Source of the DNA: Acholeplasma oculi
GTDB taxonomy: Bacteria; Bacillota_I; Bacilli_A; Acholeplasmatales; Acholeplasmataceae
DNA length: 64,000 bases
Assembly: GCF_900166985.1 (NCBI RefSeq)
Contig: NZ_FUZK01000001.1
Coordinates: 124,001 to 188,000 of the forward strand
Direction: 5' to 3'
Each line of letters opens with the position of its first letter. The first letter of the stretch is position 1. This document shows positions 17,524 through 26,946 of this stretch, piece by piece. The translations under genes and the position numbers were made by a program. A model generated the notes under the pieces. The model had not been told where the DNA came from, ran no database searches, and saw only the letters and a program-made list of their open reading frames with translations.

Positions 17524-17777
17524 TATAGTGCCTTTTATACTAAAACATTAATTATAGTTAGAGTATAAGATCCTTTCTAATTTTTATAGTATTTTTAAGT
17601 ATCAAACAAATCAACCAGTCACTAATATGTGATATACTTCAAATATATGGTAATTATTTATATAAATATCTTTAAGATAATAAATCTAGTAAAAGGACAT
17701 TAATTCATCCGGTAGAATCATAAGTGTAAATGTATTATCAAATCTTCGAAACAATTGGAATTATACTGGTTCATCTT

Positions 17778-19532
17778 CTAATAAAAACTCCAAGCTAAAC
17801 CAATCAAATCTGTGTTAACTCCTGAAAAATAAGTTGAATCAATTATAACAGTTATTTCACCATTATGATTTGTAACAGTCTTAACATATTCAAAATTATT
17901 TGTAGTTGAATTAGAGATTATGACATTCTCATCAATATTCACTCTTAAGTCATAATTCGATAATTTGTAGTTATTATTTTCGTATTTTTCAAGCCAAAAA
18001 GCTGCTATGTTAAAGTGAAGACTTTGATTTGTTGGATTATCAATATATAAATTGAATATATATTTTCCGTTCGTGAAATTATCCGAATTAAATGTGTGAG
18101 TATTTAACCTATTATTAATTAATTTTGAGATGTCTAACATACCAGAACCGGTTTTATTACCAACATTCATAGTGTATTGCTGATCAATGTTTGAAATGAT
18201 ATTTTGATTTGAAGTTGTCATCAATAGTGCATAGACTAACTCCGGAAACATTTTTAAAACTGGTCTACTTTCAATTAATTTAGCTATTGCACCAGTAACA
18301 ATAGGTGTAGAAAAACTAGTTCCTTGAACAAAATCTATACCACTTGGAAAGTTTCTAAGATTAATCATACCAGGAGCAACAATATTAGGTTTATTGATCA
18401 AATTTGAATTATTAATATATGCTGAACCTATTCCATCATCGTTATTGTTATTCCATAATTCATCACCTGATGGTGTAGTGGCTCCTACAGTAAATACATT
18501 GGCATAAGCAGCAGGGTATTCAATCGGCACTAAGTGTTTATTTCCTGAACCTGCTATCATTATTTTTCTATTAAGATATCCAATATTTCTTAGTATGTCG
18601 ATCTCAGTTGGACTTGAAAAACTCATATTTATGATATCGACGTTTATATTATCATTAATAAAACTAGAATTTTTATTAAGCCAGTTTAATGCTTGAGTAA
18701 TATTATAAGGGTTTAATCCAGATTGTTTAAATGATGTTGAGTAGACAAGTGAATTTTTTGCAATTCCATTATGGCCTGATGAGATTCCAGCTACTGTTGT
18801 AGCATGAAAATTATAATTAGAAACCGTTAAATTAGGATCTTGAATAACATCACCAAAATTAAAGTTTTGGATAGAAGGATCAACTATCGAATATTCGTTG
18901 CCCCAAGCAGCCTCTAAAACTCCAATCTTTATACCAGTTCCGGAATATAGTAAGCTATCATTAACAGTTTGTTTAATATAATAAATATCGTATGGATCAC
19001 TAGGAACTCCACCCCCTCCTGGATCCTCTATTTGAATTGGGGGTCTAGAATAAAGTGGCGATACAATTAATCGGTCTACTAAAGGATGTTTTGCTAGCAA
19101 TTTATGTTCATAATCTAACTGATTAGAATTTTGTATAATTTTATCGCTAATTATTACCAATTGAGGTAATTCCGAACGCATCGAATTCTCTGTAAAGTTT
19201 AGATTTGATTTTCTCAATAATTCGAATTTCTTACTCTGTATAAAATCATAATATATTTTATTAAACCTATTTAAATGTTCATCAACAGTAATATCACTAA
19301 TTTTACCATGTTTTTTTTCTAATTCTTGGATAGTTTTTACGGGGTCAAAATTATATGCTATTTCGAATGTTAATTGGGTACCTATCTGATCTATTTTTTC
19401 GATACTATTGCTACTATCACCACTTATTGGATTATACTCATTATCGTATATAAAGTATATATTATTTTCGATATCATATGATAGAATTATACATATTAGT
19501 AAAAATAATTGTATCATTATAGTTTTCTTCAT
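17778..19532 (-). CDS. Secreted subtilisin-like (S8) serine protease with Glu at the acid position
   Basis: A 584-residue preproprotein: an N-terminal hydrophobic signal segment (KKTIMIQLFLLICIILS), a pro-region to about residue 190, an S8 catalytic domain to about 430 and a beta-rich C-terminal domain. The catalytic serine is in GTSFSTP (S406), the histidine in FHATTVAGI (H243) and an oxyanion asparagine in AGSGNKH. At the usual DTG aspartate position the sequence reads GIKIGVLEAAW, with E207 where Asp is expected. I start at ATG 19532: AGGAG lies 10 bases upstream and it begins the signal peptide; an in-frame extension upstream of it lacks such support. Substrates may be host or competitor proteins (inference). 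Confidence 0.85.
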   Translation of the reverse strand: MKKTIMIQLFLLICIILSYDIENNIYFIYDNEYNPISGDSSNSIEKIDQIGTQLTFEIAYNFDPVKTIQELEKKHGKISDITVDEHLNRFNKIYYDFIQSKKFELLRKSNLNFTENSMRSELPQLVIISDKIIQNSNQLDYEHKLLAKHPLVDRLIVSPLYSRPPIQIEDPGGGGVPSDPYDIYYIKQTVNDSLLYSGTGIKIGVLEAAWGNEYSIVDPSIQNFNFGDVIQDPNLTVSNYNFHATTVAGISSGHNGIAKNSLVYSTSFKQSGLNPYNITQALNWLNKNSSFINDNINVDIINMSFSSPTEIDILRNIGYLNRKIMIAGSGNKHLVPIEYPAAYANVFTVGATTPSGDELWNNNNDDGIGSAYINNSNLINKPNIVAPGMINLRNFPSGIDFVQGTSFSTPIVTGAIAKLIESRPVLKMFPELVYALLMTTSNQNIISNIDQQYTMNVGNKTGSGMLDISKLINNRLNTHTFNSDNFTNGKYIFNLYIDNPTNQSLHFNIAAFWLEKYENNNYKLSNYDLRVNIDENVIISNSTTNNFEYVKTVTNHNGEITVIIDSTYFSGVNTDLIGLAWSFY

Positions 19533-19656
19533 TATACATAAACTCCTATTATAGATTAAATATCTCAACTTACTTTGTTTTATAGTAGTCATTATAACAC
19601 ATCAAAAAGGAATCTAGTTAATAAGTATATTGATATTTATTACTAGAGGTTGATCA

Positions 19657-20001
19657 ATGAAAGAAATAACTTTTAAAATTAATGAGTATTTAAATTCATT
19701 ACCTGAATATCATAAAGAGGTTATGGAAAAAACTAGAAAAATGATATCAAGTGACATTCCTGGTATCACTGAGGTATTTTCATATGGGGTTCCAGGATTT
19801 AAACATCATAAGAATTTCTTTTATTATGGCTCATTTAAGAATCATTTAGGAATTTATCCTCCACTTCATAATTTTCAAGATATTGAAAAATTAAAACCAT
19901 ATTTAGGTGATAAAGGTAACCTTAAGTTTAATTATAAAAATGAAATTCCTTATGAATTAATTCTTTGGGTAGCAAGACAACTTTATCAGCAATACAAGTA
20001 A
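19657..20001 (+). CDS. DUF1801 (YdhG-like) protein
   Basis: A 114-residue small soluble protein of the DUF1801 family, related in fold to the YjbR/frataxin-like group. Marks are LPEYHKEVMEKTRKMI, the EVFSYGVPGFKHHKNFFYYGSF core with its conserved glycine and aromatic residues, and LGIYPP. The family length is about 110-150 residues so the gene is complete. Function is not established; an iron-chaperone role is sometimes annotated but weakly supported. GAGGTTG precedes the ATG. It lies between the subtilase (divergent) and the GGDEF pair. Confidence 0.85.
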   Translation: MKEITFKINEYLNSLPEYHKEVMEKTRKMISSDIPGITEVFSYGVPGFKHHKNFFYYGSFKNHLGIYPPLHNFQDIEKLKPYLGDKGNLKFNYKNEIPYELILWVARQLYQQYK

Positions 20002-20092
20002 TTCAAAGTGAGGCTCTATGTGTTAGGACATACCTCACTTTCTTTATATGGTAAAATAAATACGTCAAAAGATTCAACATGGGAGAGATGTT

Positions 20093-21349
20093 ATGAATCA
20101 AAAAATGATAGATGATACACTAGCATCCTTACTCATTGAAGCTGTTGGAGCGGCTACATGGTATTGGAATATTTCAACAAATGAAGTTAAAATAAATCAG
20201 CGATGGGCTGAATTTTTAGGCTATACATTAGAAGAACTTGACCCCATGACATTTGATAAGTGGAAATCATGTGTACATCCAGATGATTTATCCAAAGCTT
20301 TATTAGAACTCTCTGATATTCAAAATACTAAAAAAGAAGCTTTCAATTTTGAAATTAGACTCAGACATAAAAATGGTCACTATTTATGGGTTTCTGACCG
20401 AGGTAAAATCGTTTCATACGATTACTTTGGTAACCCATCTCTTGTTATAGGTCTATTTTTTGATATAGATGAAAAAAGACGAATCACTGAGGATTTAAGA
20501 AAAAGTGAATTAAATTTACGCCAAATTTTGGAAAACACAAAAGATATTATTTATAGAATTGATTTAGAAGGACGATTTACATTTTTATCTAAATCATGGG
20601 AAGAACATTTAGGGCATCCAATCAATGAGGTTTTAAATAAATCTTTTGAACCTTATATTCATCCGGATGATTTGAATAAAGTTAATGACTTTTTCGAACG
20701 TATTCAAAAATATTCAAATTATCAAGAAATCAAAGGATATAGAGTACGTGACAAAAATGGGGTTTACAAATATTTTGAGACAAATGGGCAACCAATTATC
20801 GAAAACAATCAAACCATAGGATACTCAGGAATTGCTAAAGATATATCCGAATTATTAGATAAAGAACGAAAAATTGAATATCTAATCTATCATGATAATT
20901 TAACAGATTTTAAAAATCGTCATTTCTTTGATCAAAAGATACATGAAATTAATCGAATCGAGAATTATCCATTATGCATCATTTCTTGTGATTTAAATGA
21001 TTTAAAGAATGTCAATGACACATTAGGGCATCATAAAGGTGACCAGATGATTGTAAAAGCAGCTGAAATCATTCGAAGACATATGCCTAATAAAGAATAT
21101 CTCATTCGTACAGGAGGAGATGAATTCTTGATTTTTCTTCCCAATACAGAAGAGGAAACAGCATATAATATACGTGAATCTATAAAAAAAGATATTGAGA
21201 CTGTATCAACAAATGAATTCCCATTATCGATAGCTTACGGATATTACGTTAAGAAAACCTATACTGAAGATATAAGAGAAGATATCAAAATGTCTGATAA
21301 ACTCATGTATCAAAATAAAAACAAATATAAAACGATTAAATCATCCTAA
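20093..21349 (+). CDS. PAS-PAS-GGDEF diguanylate cyclase
   Basis: A 418-residue soluble signalling enzyme. Residues about 8-125 and 135-255 are two PAS sensor domains (for example GAATWYWNIS...EFLGYTLEEL and IYRIDLEGRFTFLSK...HLGHPINEV), and 256-418 is a GGDEF domain, with DNLTDFKNR as the substrate-binding start and GGDEF at residues 341-345. The motif is intact, so it is predicted to make cyclic di-GMP from GTP. The RxxD feedback-inhibition site, normally five residues before GGDEF, is missing. No membrane span is present. A second cyclic-di-GMP protein follows in 21 bases on the same strand. Confidence 0.93.
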   Translation: MNQKMIDDTLASLLIEAVGAATWYWNISTNEVKINQRWAEFLGYTLEELDPMTFDKWKSCVHPDDLSKALLELSDIQNTKKEAFNFEIRLRHKNGHYLWVSDRGKIVSYDYFGNPSLVIGLFFDIDEKRRITEDLRKSELNLRQILENTKDIIYRIDLEGRFTFLSKSWEEHLGHPINEVLNKSFEPYIHPDDLNKVNDFFERIQKYSNYQEIKGYRVRDKNGVYKYFETNGQPIIENNQTIGYSGIAKDISELLDKERKIEYLIYHDNLTDFKNRHFFDQKIHEINRIENYPLCIISCDLNDLKNVNDTLGHHKGDQMIVKAAEIIRRHMPNKEYLIRTGGDEFLIFLPNTEEETAYNIRESIKKDIETVSTNEFPLSIAYGYYVKKTYTEDIREDIKMSDKLMYQNKNKYKTIKSS

Positions 21350-21370
21350 AATGAATAAGGTGGTTACCAT

Positions 21371-23296
21371 ATGTATATTTTAGAACATGTATTACCTGAT
21401 TTTACAATTTACTATGAATACGTCATTATATTTACATCAATATTACTTATCTTAATTACAGCCTATGCAATCTATGAAATGATTAAAATTAAAGATATTA
21501 ATAAAAAAATACGTTACTCTAATGATAAACTTAATAACATTTTACATGCAACCAAGTCTGGTCTTTTTGAATGGAACTATGAGAAAAATCAATTAACGAT
21601 TAACCCTACTTTTTCGAGTATATTAAATATTGTATACGATGATCAGGAACGATTTGAATTCAATGATTGGTTAAAGTTAGTTGATTTGGAAGATCAATAC
21701 AATTTTGAAAAAGAATTTAATGACTTGTCTAGTTTTAAAAAGGATTTTATTAGTCTAGATTTTAGAATTCAAAATAATGTAGGTAACCTCGTATGGATAC
21801 ACTGTTATGCAACGAGAATGGATCGATTAAAGCATTCTGAAAATCAAATTGTTGGAATCATATCAAATCAAACACATATCAAAGAATCTAAAAGAGATAT
21901 GGAACATATCAACTATTTGTTAAATTACTTTGTTGAGAATAATTCAGCCGGTGTTGCTATATTTGACAAAGAGATGAACTATTTATATGTAAGTAATGTG
22001 TATAAAACCCAGTTCAATTTGACAGATGATATTATTGGAAAAAATCATTATAAGACATTTCCGGATATCCCACAAAAATTTAAAGATGCACACCAAAGAA
22101 CTTTAAGAGGAGAAACTTTATCCGAATCTAGAGATACCTTTATTCGTTCAAACGGAGAAATCAACTATACGAACTGGCAAACCAAACCTTGGTATGATAA
22201 AAATGGATTGGTAGGCGGTATTATGGTTTATAGTGAACTCATCACTGATCAAGTTTTAAAAGAGATGAGATTAGAATATATCTCTAAATATGATAAACTT
22301 ACAGGTGTTTTAAATCGAAGTTATTTCATCGAAACATTAGCAAAAATCGATATTGAAGATAACTTATCTATAGGATTAATTATTCTTGATTTAAATGGGC
22401 TAAAATTAATCAATGATGCACTAGGTTATGATAATGGGGACATTATTATTAAGATGGTTGCTGATGCTTTAAAGAAGCATACAGAACAGTTTGGTGAAGT
22501 ATTTAAAACAGGTGGAGATGAGTTTACTTTTATAAAACTAAAATCTAATGAGAAAGAAATAAAATCTCTCATGAAAAAGATGCATGAGGTCATTGAATCC
22601 TTAGAATATAAACATATTAAATTATCCGCTGCAATAGGGTTTGCATTAAAAACAGAAAAAGAATCTAAGATTGAAGATATATTGAGACTTGCTGAAACTA
22701 ATATGTTGTCAAGTAAAGCACTAGATTCAATGAGTTTAAGAAACCATGCAATAAAAGGAATTATTGAAACTCTAAATGATAAATATGAAATTGAAAAATC
22801 ACATTCTGACCGTGTACAAAAACTATGTACACTGATGGGAAAAGCTCTAAATCTTAATAAGGAAGAAATGAACGAACTCAGTGCAGCATCTATATTACAT
22901 GATATTGGAAAAATATCCATCCCAGATTCTATATTAATGAAACCTGGTAAGTTAACTGAAGAAGAGTATAACATCATGAAAACACATACTGAAAAAGGTT
23001 ATCATATTTTAAAATCTGCTGAGGGGTTTGCTAATTTAGCAAAATATGCTTTGACTCACCATGAGAAATTTGATGGTTCGGGTTATCCAAATGGTTTAAA
23101 AGGAGAAGAAATACCTTATTTTTCAAGAATCATATGTATATGTGATGCGTATGAGGCGATGACTGCCGATAGACCTTACAGAAAAGCTCAAACCAAGGCA
23201 TATGCTTTAGAACAACTTAAAATGTATAGAGCATCACAATTTGATCCTAATCTTGTAGATATATTTATTGAAAAAGTTATACCGCTTGATAAATGA
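21371..23296 (+). CDS. Membrane PAS-GGDEF-HD-GYP bifunctional cyclic-di-GMP protein
   Basis: A 641-residue protein with a membrane helix at about residues 16-38, two PAS-type modules to about 300, a GGDEF domain (GGDEF at 381-385, DKLTGVLNR upstream) and a C-terminal HD-GYP domain. The last has HD at 510-511 (HDIGKISIP) and HHEKFDGSGYP at 563-573, both complete, so the phosphodiesterase should be active. The RxxD inhibition site is absent in the GGDEF. One protein could both make and destroy the messenger, with its PAS domains deciding. AAGGTGG precedes the ATG; the gene pairs with the upstream diguanylate cyclase as a likely two-gene operon. The pathway's effectors are not in the window. Confidence 0.93.
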   Translation: MYILEHVLPDFTIYYEYVIIFTSILLILITAYAIYEMIKIKDINKKIRYSNDKLNNILHATKSGLFEWNYEKNQLTINPTFSSILNIVYDDQERFEFNDWLKLVDLEDQYNFEKEFNDLSSFKKDFISLDFRIQNNVGNLVWIHCYATRMDRLKHSENQIVGIISNQTHIKESKRDMEHINYLLNYFVENNSAGVAIFDKEMNYLYVSNVYKTQFNLTDDIIGKNHYKTFPDIPQKFKDAHQRTLRGETLSESRDTFIRSNGEINYTNWQTKPWYDKNGLVGGIMVYSELITDQVLKEMRLEYISKYDKLTGVLNRSYFIETLAKIDIEDNLSIGLIILDLNGLKLINDALGYDNGDIIIKMVADALKKHTEQFGEVFKTGGDEFTFIKLKSNEKEIKSLMKKMHEVIESLEYKHIKLSAAIGFALKTEKESKIEDILRLAETNMLSSKALDSMSLRNHAIKGIIETLNDKYEIEKSHSDRVQKLCTLMGKALNLNKEEMNELSAASILHDIGKISIPDSILMKPGKLTEEEYNIMKTHTEKGYHILKSAEGFANLAKYALTHHEKFDGSGYPNGLKGEEIPYFSRIICICDAYEAMTADRPYRKAQTKAYALEQLKMYRASQFDPNLVDIFIEKVIPLDK

Positions 23297-23324
23297 TTAT
23301 AATCTACTAAATTAATGTATATTT

Positions 23325-23360
23325 GATATAATAGGCATGGCAACATGTCTATTATTTTTT
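23325..23360 (+). terminator. Terminator fused to the next gene's promoter
   Basis: TAGGCATG (23332-23339) pairs with CATGTCTA (23344-23351) around a GCAA tetraloop, with a T run from 23352, ending the GGDEF operon. The extended -10 TGATATAAT (23324-23332) overlaps the stem's first base and points at the HAD gene. Confidence 0.75.
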
Positions 23361-23372
23361 TTGAGGTGCTTG

Positions 23373-24092
23373 ATGAATTTATATGTCTTTGATTATGATG
23401 GTACATTTTATCGTACCAAGGAAGAATTAAGAAAAAATATACTTATGATGAAAAGAGTTATGGCAGAAGGTCATATATTTGTTATTGCAACAGGTAGAAG
23501 TTATGAAAGTTTTATCCATGAAATTGAGAATCATAATATTGAGTTTGATTATTTAATTTTAAGTAGTGGTGCTCAAATTTTATCTAAGGATTATAAAGTT
23601 ATCCATCAAACGACGATGGATATTCAAGTGTTTAAGACAATAGAAATGAACTATATCAAGAATCAGTTTGATATCTTAGACCAAAGATATATCTCCCTTT
23701 TACATAATCAAAAAAATATTGATGGTATACACTCCTTACTTAAAGTGACATATAACGTCAAAAAAAGTCAGATGAATTCAATTCTAAAAGCTTCTATTCA
23801 AAGTTTTCATGACAGAGATATTAATATTTATCTTTTACCTTTACAAAACTATGACTTATTAGAGATGGTTTCCAGTCAAACGAATAAAGCAAAAGCCATT
23901 CAAAAACTTGTTGATTATATCGATAAACCTGTTCAAGTCATTGTTGCAGGTGACTCGGAAAATGATCTTGAGATGATTGAAACATTTGATGGTTATCTCA
24001 TGGAGAATCATGATAAAACTTTAAAGATTTCAAAGAAGAAAATCGCTAAATCCATAGGATATATTTTAAATGAGACTCTAAATCTTTCCTAG
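23373..24092 (+). CDS. HAD-superfamily Cof-type sugar-phosphate phosphatase
   Basis: A 239-residue HAD hydrolase of class IIB (Cof family). Motif I is DYDGTF near residues 6-11 with the nucleophilic aspartate, motif II TGRSYES, the lysine-containing loop NKAKAIQKLVDY, and motif III/IV GDSENDLEMIE near the C-terminus. The CAP domain is the typical IIB insertion. Family members dephosphorylate sugar phosphates or flavin precursors; substrate unknown. I choose ATG 23373 because GAGG (23363-23366) is properly spaced; an earlier in-frame ATG at 23337 lies inside the terminator hairpin. Confidence 0.88.
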   Translation: MNLYVFDYDGTFYRTKEELRKNILMMKRVMAEGHIFVIATGRSYESFIHEIENHNIEFDYLILSSGAQILSKDYKVIHQTTMDIQVFKTIEMNYIKNQFDILDQRYISLLHNQKNIDGIHSLLKVTYNVKKSQMNSILKASIQSFHDRDINIYLLPLQNYDLLEMVSSQTNKAKAIQKLVDYIDKPVQVIVAGDSENDLEMIETFDGYLMENHDKTLKISKKKIAKSIGYILNETLNLS

Positions 24093-24170
24093 TGTATAAA
24101 TATCTTTTATTCTATATTGTCATCTAACTTTGATTTTTGCTGTATAATATGCCTAAAGATGAGGTGTCAC

Positions 24171-25133
24171 ATGAAGATTACGAAAGATATGATTCATCCT
24201 GAATTAAGATTATCTGCATCATTTATCAAATTCTTTATGCCCTCTTTTAAAGTTGGAACTTTAAAACTTGTCAAGCAAATGAGTCAGACCATTAAAGGTA
24301 AATGTTTTTCTAAAATATATTACGAAGAAAAATACATCAAGAGAAGTGATGGCAGTTTACTTCGTTTAGCAATTTATGCACCCTTAATAAGAAAACCTAA
24401 TAAAGTAGGTTTATTATGGATGCATGGTGGTGGATACGGCTTGGGCATACCTGAAATGAATGAAAAACTATATAAGATGCTCATTGACGAGACAGACTGT
24501 GTGATTATTGCTCCAGATTATACCTTATCCATTGAAAAACCATATCCAGCAGCTATAGATGATTGTTATTTAGCACTCGAATGGATGAAAGCAAATGCCA
24601 ATCTTTACATGATTAACCCAAATCAACTTATGATAGGCGGTGAATCTGCAGGTGGTGGATTAACTGCTGCATTATCGTTACTTGCAAGAGATAGAGGCGA
24701 CATAGAGATTGCTTTTCAAATGCCTTTATATCCAATGTTAGATGACCGTATGGTTACAGAATCTGCTAAATTCAATAATGATCCTGTTTGGAATTCTAGT
24801 TCAAATTATCTAGCATGGAAACTTTATTTAGGAGAACTCTTTGAAACAGAAGATGTACCAATTTATGCAGCACCTGCAAGAGCTCTACATTATAAAAACT
24901 TACCACCTACACTTACATATGTAGGCAGTATCGAAGCATTTAGAGATGAAACAATTTCTTATGTTGAGAAATTAAGACTTGCTGGAGTTCATGTTGAATT
25001 TCAAATTTTTGATGGTGGATATCATGCTTTTGATATATTATCCGGTCGAACATCCATTGGTATTAAAGCATTAGAGTTTTTACTTACCAATTTTAAATAT
25101 GCAACACAACATTATTTTAAGGAAAACAAATAA
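24171..25133 (+). CDS. Hormone-sensitive-lipase family esterase (alpha/beta hydrolase)
   Basis: A 320-residue carboxylesterase of family IV. The oxyanion motif HGGGYGLG, the nucleophile GGESAGGGL and the late DGGYHAFD histidine are clear. Members hydrolyse short-chain acyl esters. GAGG before ATG 24171 sets the start; the longer frame upstream has no ribosome site. A TATAAT lies at 24142-24147. The next gene begins in the base after the stop (TAAATG), so the esterase and the pseudouridine synthase are probably co-transcribed. Confidence 0.85.
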   Translation: MKITKDMIHPELRLSASFIKFFMPSFKVGTLKLVKQMSQTIKGKCFSKIYYEEKYIKRSDGSLLRLAIYAPLIRKPNKVGLLWMHGGGYGLGIPEMNEKLYKMLIDETDCVIIAPDYTLSIEKPYPAAIDDCYLALEWMKANANLYMINPNQLMIGGESAGGGLTAALSLLARDRGDIEIAFQMPLYPMLDDRMVTESAKFNNDPVWNSSSNYLAWKLYLGELFETEDVPIYAAPARALHYKNLPPTLTYVGSIEAFRDETISYVEKLRLAGVHVEFQIFDGGYHAFDILSGRTSIGIKALEFLLTNFKYATQHYFKENK

Positions 25134-25970
25134 ATGAAACCCTATATACAACTAGAAATAGATGAAACTTTCGTCGGTAAACCATTAAGAGAATTCTTAC
25201 TTTCATTAGGTGTTGGCAAGAAAGTAATTTATGAAAAAAGTGTTGAAAAGAAGTTAAGAATCGATGATATTTTAGTCTATTCAGAATATAGAATAAGCAA
25301 ACCATCTCTACTAAAAATTGAGCTCGATACATACCAAATGAGTTATTTAAGTGATGATACAATAACAATCGCTTATGAAGATGATGATTTTATAATCGTT
25401 GATAAACCAACAAATTTATTAGTACATAGTGATGGTGTGAATACAGATTCTCTTTCATATAGAGTTAATAGCTATTTCCAAAGAAAAGGCTATTTTATTG
25501 AGGTTTTACCAGCACACCGAATTGATAAAGAAACATCGGGTTTAGTTATTTTTTCTAAACATTTTCTATCACTTTCATATGTTTCTAGTTTATTTGAATT
25601 CAATAAAGTCAAAAAAGTATATGAATGTATTGTCGAAGGTCAAATTAAAAAACGTCAAGATACCATAGAAATACCGCTTGATTTTAATAAAGAACTCCAA
25701 CGTATGTCATATAGTAAACGCGGCAAAGAAGCTTATACTGAATATAAATTAATGGAAACCGGCTTGGAAATGTCAAGATTAGAGGTTATGATTAAAACAG
25801 GAAGAACACATCAAATAAGGGCACACATGCTAGCCATTGGACATCCTGTTATGGGTGATATAATCTATGGAAAACCTTCGAATAGACTATATCTTCACTG
25901 TAAGGAATTAACATTTGATTCATTTAGAAATCATTTGAGAATAGAATCTAAATCTGCTGCTCCATTTTAA
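25134..25970 (+). CDS. RluA-family pseudouridine synthase
   Basis: A 278-residue RNA pseudouridine synthase of the RluA/RluC/RluD group. The catalytic motif AHRIDKETSGLVIFSK (Asp nucleophile) is intact, with GRTHQIRAHM and GDIIYG later in the domain and a short, S4-like N-terminal region. Which rRNA or tRNA uridine is changed cannot be read; the protein is short for RluD (about 300-plus). The start is directly adjacent to the esterase stop. It ends in a bidirectional hairpin shared with the next, convergent pseudouridine synthase. Confidence 0.9.
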   Translation: MKPYIQLEIDETFVGKPLREFLLSLGVGKKVIYEKSVEKKLRIDDILVYSEYRISKPSLLKIELDTYQMSYLSDDTITIAYEDDDFIIVDKPTNLLVHSDGVNTDSLSYRVNSYFQRKGYFIEVLPAHRIDKETSGLVIFSKHFLSLSYVSSLFEFNKVKKVYECIVEGQIKKRQDTIEIPLDFNKELQRMSYSKRGKEAYTEYKLMETGLEMSRLEVMIKTGRTHQIRAHMLAIGHPVMGDIIYGKPSNRLYLHCKELTFDSFRNHLRIESKSAAPF

Positions 25971-25998
25971 AAAAAGACATAAAATTTATGTCTTTTTT
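25971..25998. terminator. Bidirectional terminator between two pseudouridine synthase genes
   Basis: AAAAAGACAT (25971-25980) pairs with ATGTCTTTTT (25988-25997) around a seven-base loop, with A and T tracts serving both convergent genes. Confidence 0.85.
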
Positions 25999-26777
25999 GT
26001 TATGGCTTGATTTAATTGGATGAGTTCATCCTTTGTTAAGTATCTCCAGTAACCATCTTGAAGATCATTTAAATATATATGCATAATACGAATACGCTTC
26101 AGTTCAACAACATGAAAACCTAAATTTTCTGTCATTCTTCTAATTTGACGATTTAAACCTTGACGTAAGATGATACTAAAACTTCGATGATCTATTTTTT
26201 TAAGTTTAGTTGGTAAAGTACGTTGATTTTGGTGTGTTACTGGATTATAAATAATAACACCTTTTTCCATCGCATCTAAGAATTCATCTGTAATATCTTT
26301 ATCAACTTCAACAATATATTCTTTATCATGTCCATTTTCAACTCTTAGTATTTTATTAACAATATCACCATCATTGGTTAGTAATATTAAACCACTTGAG
26401 TCCTTATCGAGTCTACCAACAGGAAAGATCATTTCAGGATAATCCATAAAATCAATTATATTGGATCGAATAGCTTTATCTGTGGTTGTTACGATACCCT
26501 TAGGTTTGTTTAAAGCAATATATATTGGATCTGGTTTGTTAGCAATCACTTTACCATCAACTTTGACGATATCAGAAGAACTTATCTTAGTTCCAACCTT
26601 TGCTAACTCATCATTGACTGTTACACGACCAACAGAAATCATTTCATCTGATTTTCTTCTGGAAGTTAAGCCTTGATCAGATAAAAACTTATTCAATCGG
26701 ATTTGTTCTTTCAGATCGTGCTTAATTACAATCTCCTCAGTTTTTGAAATTGTTTTAAGTTGTTTTGCTTTTAACAT
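25986..26777 (-). CDS. rluF: RluF-like 23S rRNA pseudouridine synthase (RsuA family)
   Basis: A 263-residue protein with an N-terminal S4 RNA-binding domain (IRLNKFLSDQGLTSRRKSDEMI, VTVNDELAKVGTKI) and a C-terminal RsuA-type catalytic domain. The active aspartate is in FPVGRLDKDSSGLILLTNDG, and GLNRQIRRM marks the end. The phrasing NKPKGIVTTTD and IIDFMDYPEMIFPVGRLDKDS is the RluF pattern, which modifies a 23S rRNA uridine (U2604 in E. coli), hence the symbol. Start at ATG 26777 follows GAGG at correct spacing; a longer frame upstream (from 26813) has no such site. Convergent with the RluA-type gene. Confidence 0.85.
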   Translation of the reverse strand: MLKAKQLKTISKTEEIVIKHDLKEQIRLNKFLSDQGLTSRRKSDEMISVGRVTVNDELAKVGTKISSSDIVKVDGKVIANKPDPIYIALNKPKGIVTTTDKAIRSNIIDFMDYPEMIFPVGRLDKDSSGLILLTNDGDIVNKILRVENGHDKEYIVEVDKDITDEFLDAMEKGVIIYNPVTHQNQRTLPTKLKKIDHRSFSIILRQGLNRQIRRMTENLGFHVVELKRIRIMHIYLNDLQDGYWRYLTKDELIQLNQAITKKT

Positions 26778-26946
26778 AATAGCCTCTACTTTCATACATA
26801 TACATTGTATCAAAAACAGTTAATTTACACAATTTATTTAAGTTGATGATTTCCTATTTAATTGTCATAAAATGTATCAAAATACTTTACTTCAATACAC
26901 ATTTTAGATATCATAGAAGAAGTGTCTAAAAAAGGAGATTATACAT

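Noticed and set aside
22426-22977. 183-codon minus-strand frame inside the GGDEF/HD-GYP gene
   Set aside because: It is antisense to a well-supported enzyme and has no recognisable domain or ribosome site.
26902-26931. TTTTAGA/TCTAAAA hairpin before the acetate transporter
   Set aside because: Only seven AT-rich pairs over a 16-base loop; too weak to call a riboswitch or attenuator.
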